From: an uncultured Saprospirales bacterium
GTDB lineage: Bacteria > Bacteroidota > Bacteroidia > Chitinophagales > Saprospiraceae
NCBI GenBank assembly: GCA_937926355.1
Contig: CALAZP010000257.1
Span: forward strand, 1 to 25,480
Reading direction: 5' to 3'
DNA length: 25,480 nt
The position numbers and the translations under genes are program-made. The notes beneath the pieces were generated by a model. The model saw nothing but the letters and a program-made list of their open reading frames with translations. It was not told where the DNA came from and made no database searches. Within the stretch, counting starts at the first letter, position 1, and the number at the start of each line of letters is the position of its first letter. Positions 25,271 to 25,480 of this stretch are shown here, piece by piece.

Positions 25271-25480
25271 TTATTTATCCCACCACACTCTAGTGGTAAA
25301 TTCGTCTGGTCCTTGTCTAGATATGGCTGCTTGGATGTTATCTCCGTTGATACCATATTCAGAATCTGGATATCTCAAACGTCGTGGAACTTGACTATTA
25401 GATTGATTACCAGGATAGTCTGTTGGAGTAAGTGCAGGATAACCTGTTCTTCTCCAGTTGGCAAACGCTTCGTATTCGTT
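25271..25480 (-). CDS. C-terminal end of SusD/RagB-like outer-membrane lipoprotein (5' end outside window)
   Basis: The frame enters from the right edge and stops at 25271-25273, giving 69 residues. It begins NEYEAFANWRRTGYPAL, continues QVPRRLRYPDSEYGINGDNIQAA, and ends TTRVWWDK. This is the conserved C-terminus of SusD-type nutrient-binding lipoproteins of the SusD_2 group (WRRTGYP, PRRLPYP, VWWDK). These sit on the cell surface over a SusC TonB-dependent transporter and capture glycans or other nutrients. The partner susC would lie to the right, outside the window. The substrate cannot be read from this end; an amino-sugar glycan is a guess from the neighbours. Confidence 0.9.
   Translation of the reverse strand, partial: NEYEAFANWRRTGYPALTPTDYPGNQSNSQVPRRLRYPDSEYGINGDNIQAAISRQGPDEFTTRVWWDK

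Noticed and set aside
25231..25471. The 11-base string GCAAACGCTTC occurs in the terminator (25231-25241) and again in the SusD-like gene (25461-25471)
   Set aside because: One copy is part of a hairpin and the other is coding (the EAFAN codons); two copies do not make a repeat family, so chance is enough.
1..25480. CRISPR arrays, tRNA or rRNA genes, insertion sequences, prophage or defence genes
   Set aside because: No direct-repeat/spacer pattern, cloverleaf sequence, transposase, integrase or known defence domain was seen on either strand when reading by eye.

Overview
The window comes from a low-GC member of the Bacteroidota, most likely a marine or environmental Cytophagales-type lineage. 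The evidence is lineage-typical genes (a BatC tail followed by BatD, DUF4270 and DUF4290 proteins, a SusD-like lipoprotein, a glycogen-synthase-like protein with only the N-terminal domain, a NagB/PIG-L fusion), few Shine-Dalgarno sites, and TAnnTTTG-type -7 promoter elements. The genus cannot be fixed from sequence alone. I found no tRNA, rRNA, insertion sequence, phage gene or CRISPR array, and the genes read as a normal chromosome.

Left part (1-11000). The 3' end of a BatC-like gene runs by a stop/start overlap into batD. rny (RNase Y) converges on batD with a 13-base overlap. Between rny and pheT is a gene-free 237-base gap that can fold into a closed, multi-hairpin RNA of about 195 nt; its size and position suggest a 6S-like RNA. 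pheT is divergent from a secreted TlpA-type thioredoxin. That gene converges on an ABC-F ATPase (Uup type), which lies directly downstream of a membrane-anchored PDZ/S41 tail-specific protease.

Middle (11000-16620). A membrane pyrophosphatase (hppA) with K+-dependence residues has its own terminator. Upstream of it on the same strand is a tight four-gene run: flippase-like membrane protein, rfaE2, Nif3-like protein and a zinc-ribbon coiled-coil protein.

Right part (16620-25480). On the + strand are a GT5 N-terminal-domain protein, a DUF4270 lipoprotein, a DUF4290 protein and murA, whose catalytic Cys is replaced by Asp. On the - strand, a ROK sugar kinase and a NagB/PIG-L fusion form an amino-sugar operon. 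It is divergent from a LacI-family regulator, and a long CG-centred inverted repeat in the shared promoter region looks like the operator. The window ends in the C-terminus of a SusD-like lipoprotein, so lacI, kinase, deaminase and SusD probably form one amino-sugar (GlcNAc/chitin-type) uptake and catabolism locus.

Most of the window is ordinary housekeeping sequence. No obviously new multi-gene system was found. The best leads are the structured RNA between pheT and rny, the operator with unusual start sites in the nag-like locus, and the domain and active-site oddities in MurA, NagB and the glycogen-synthase-like protein.
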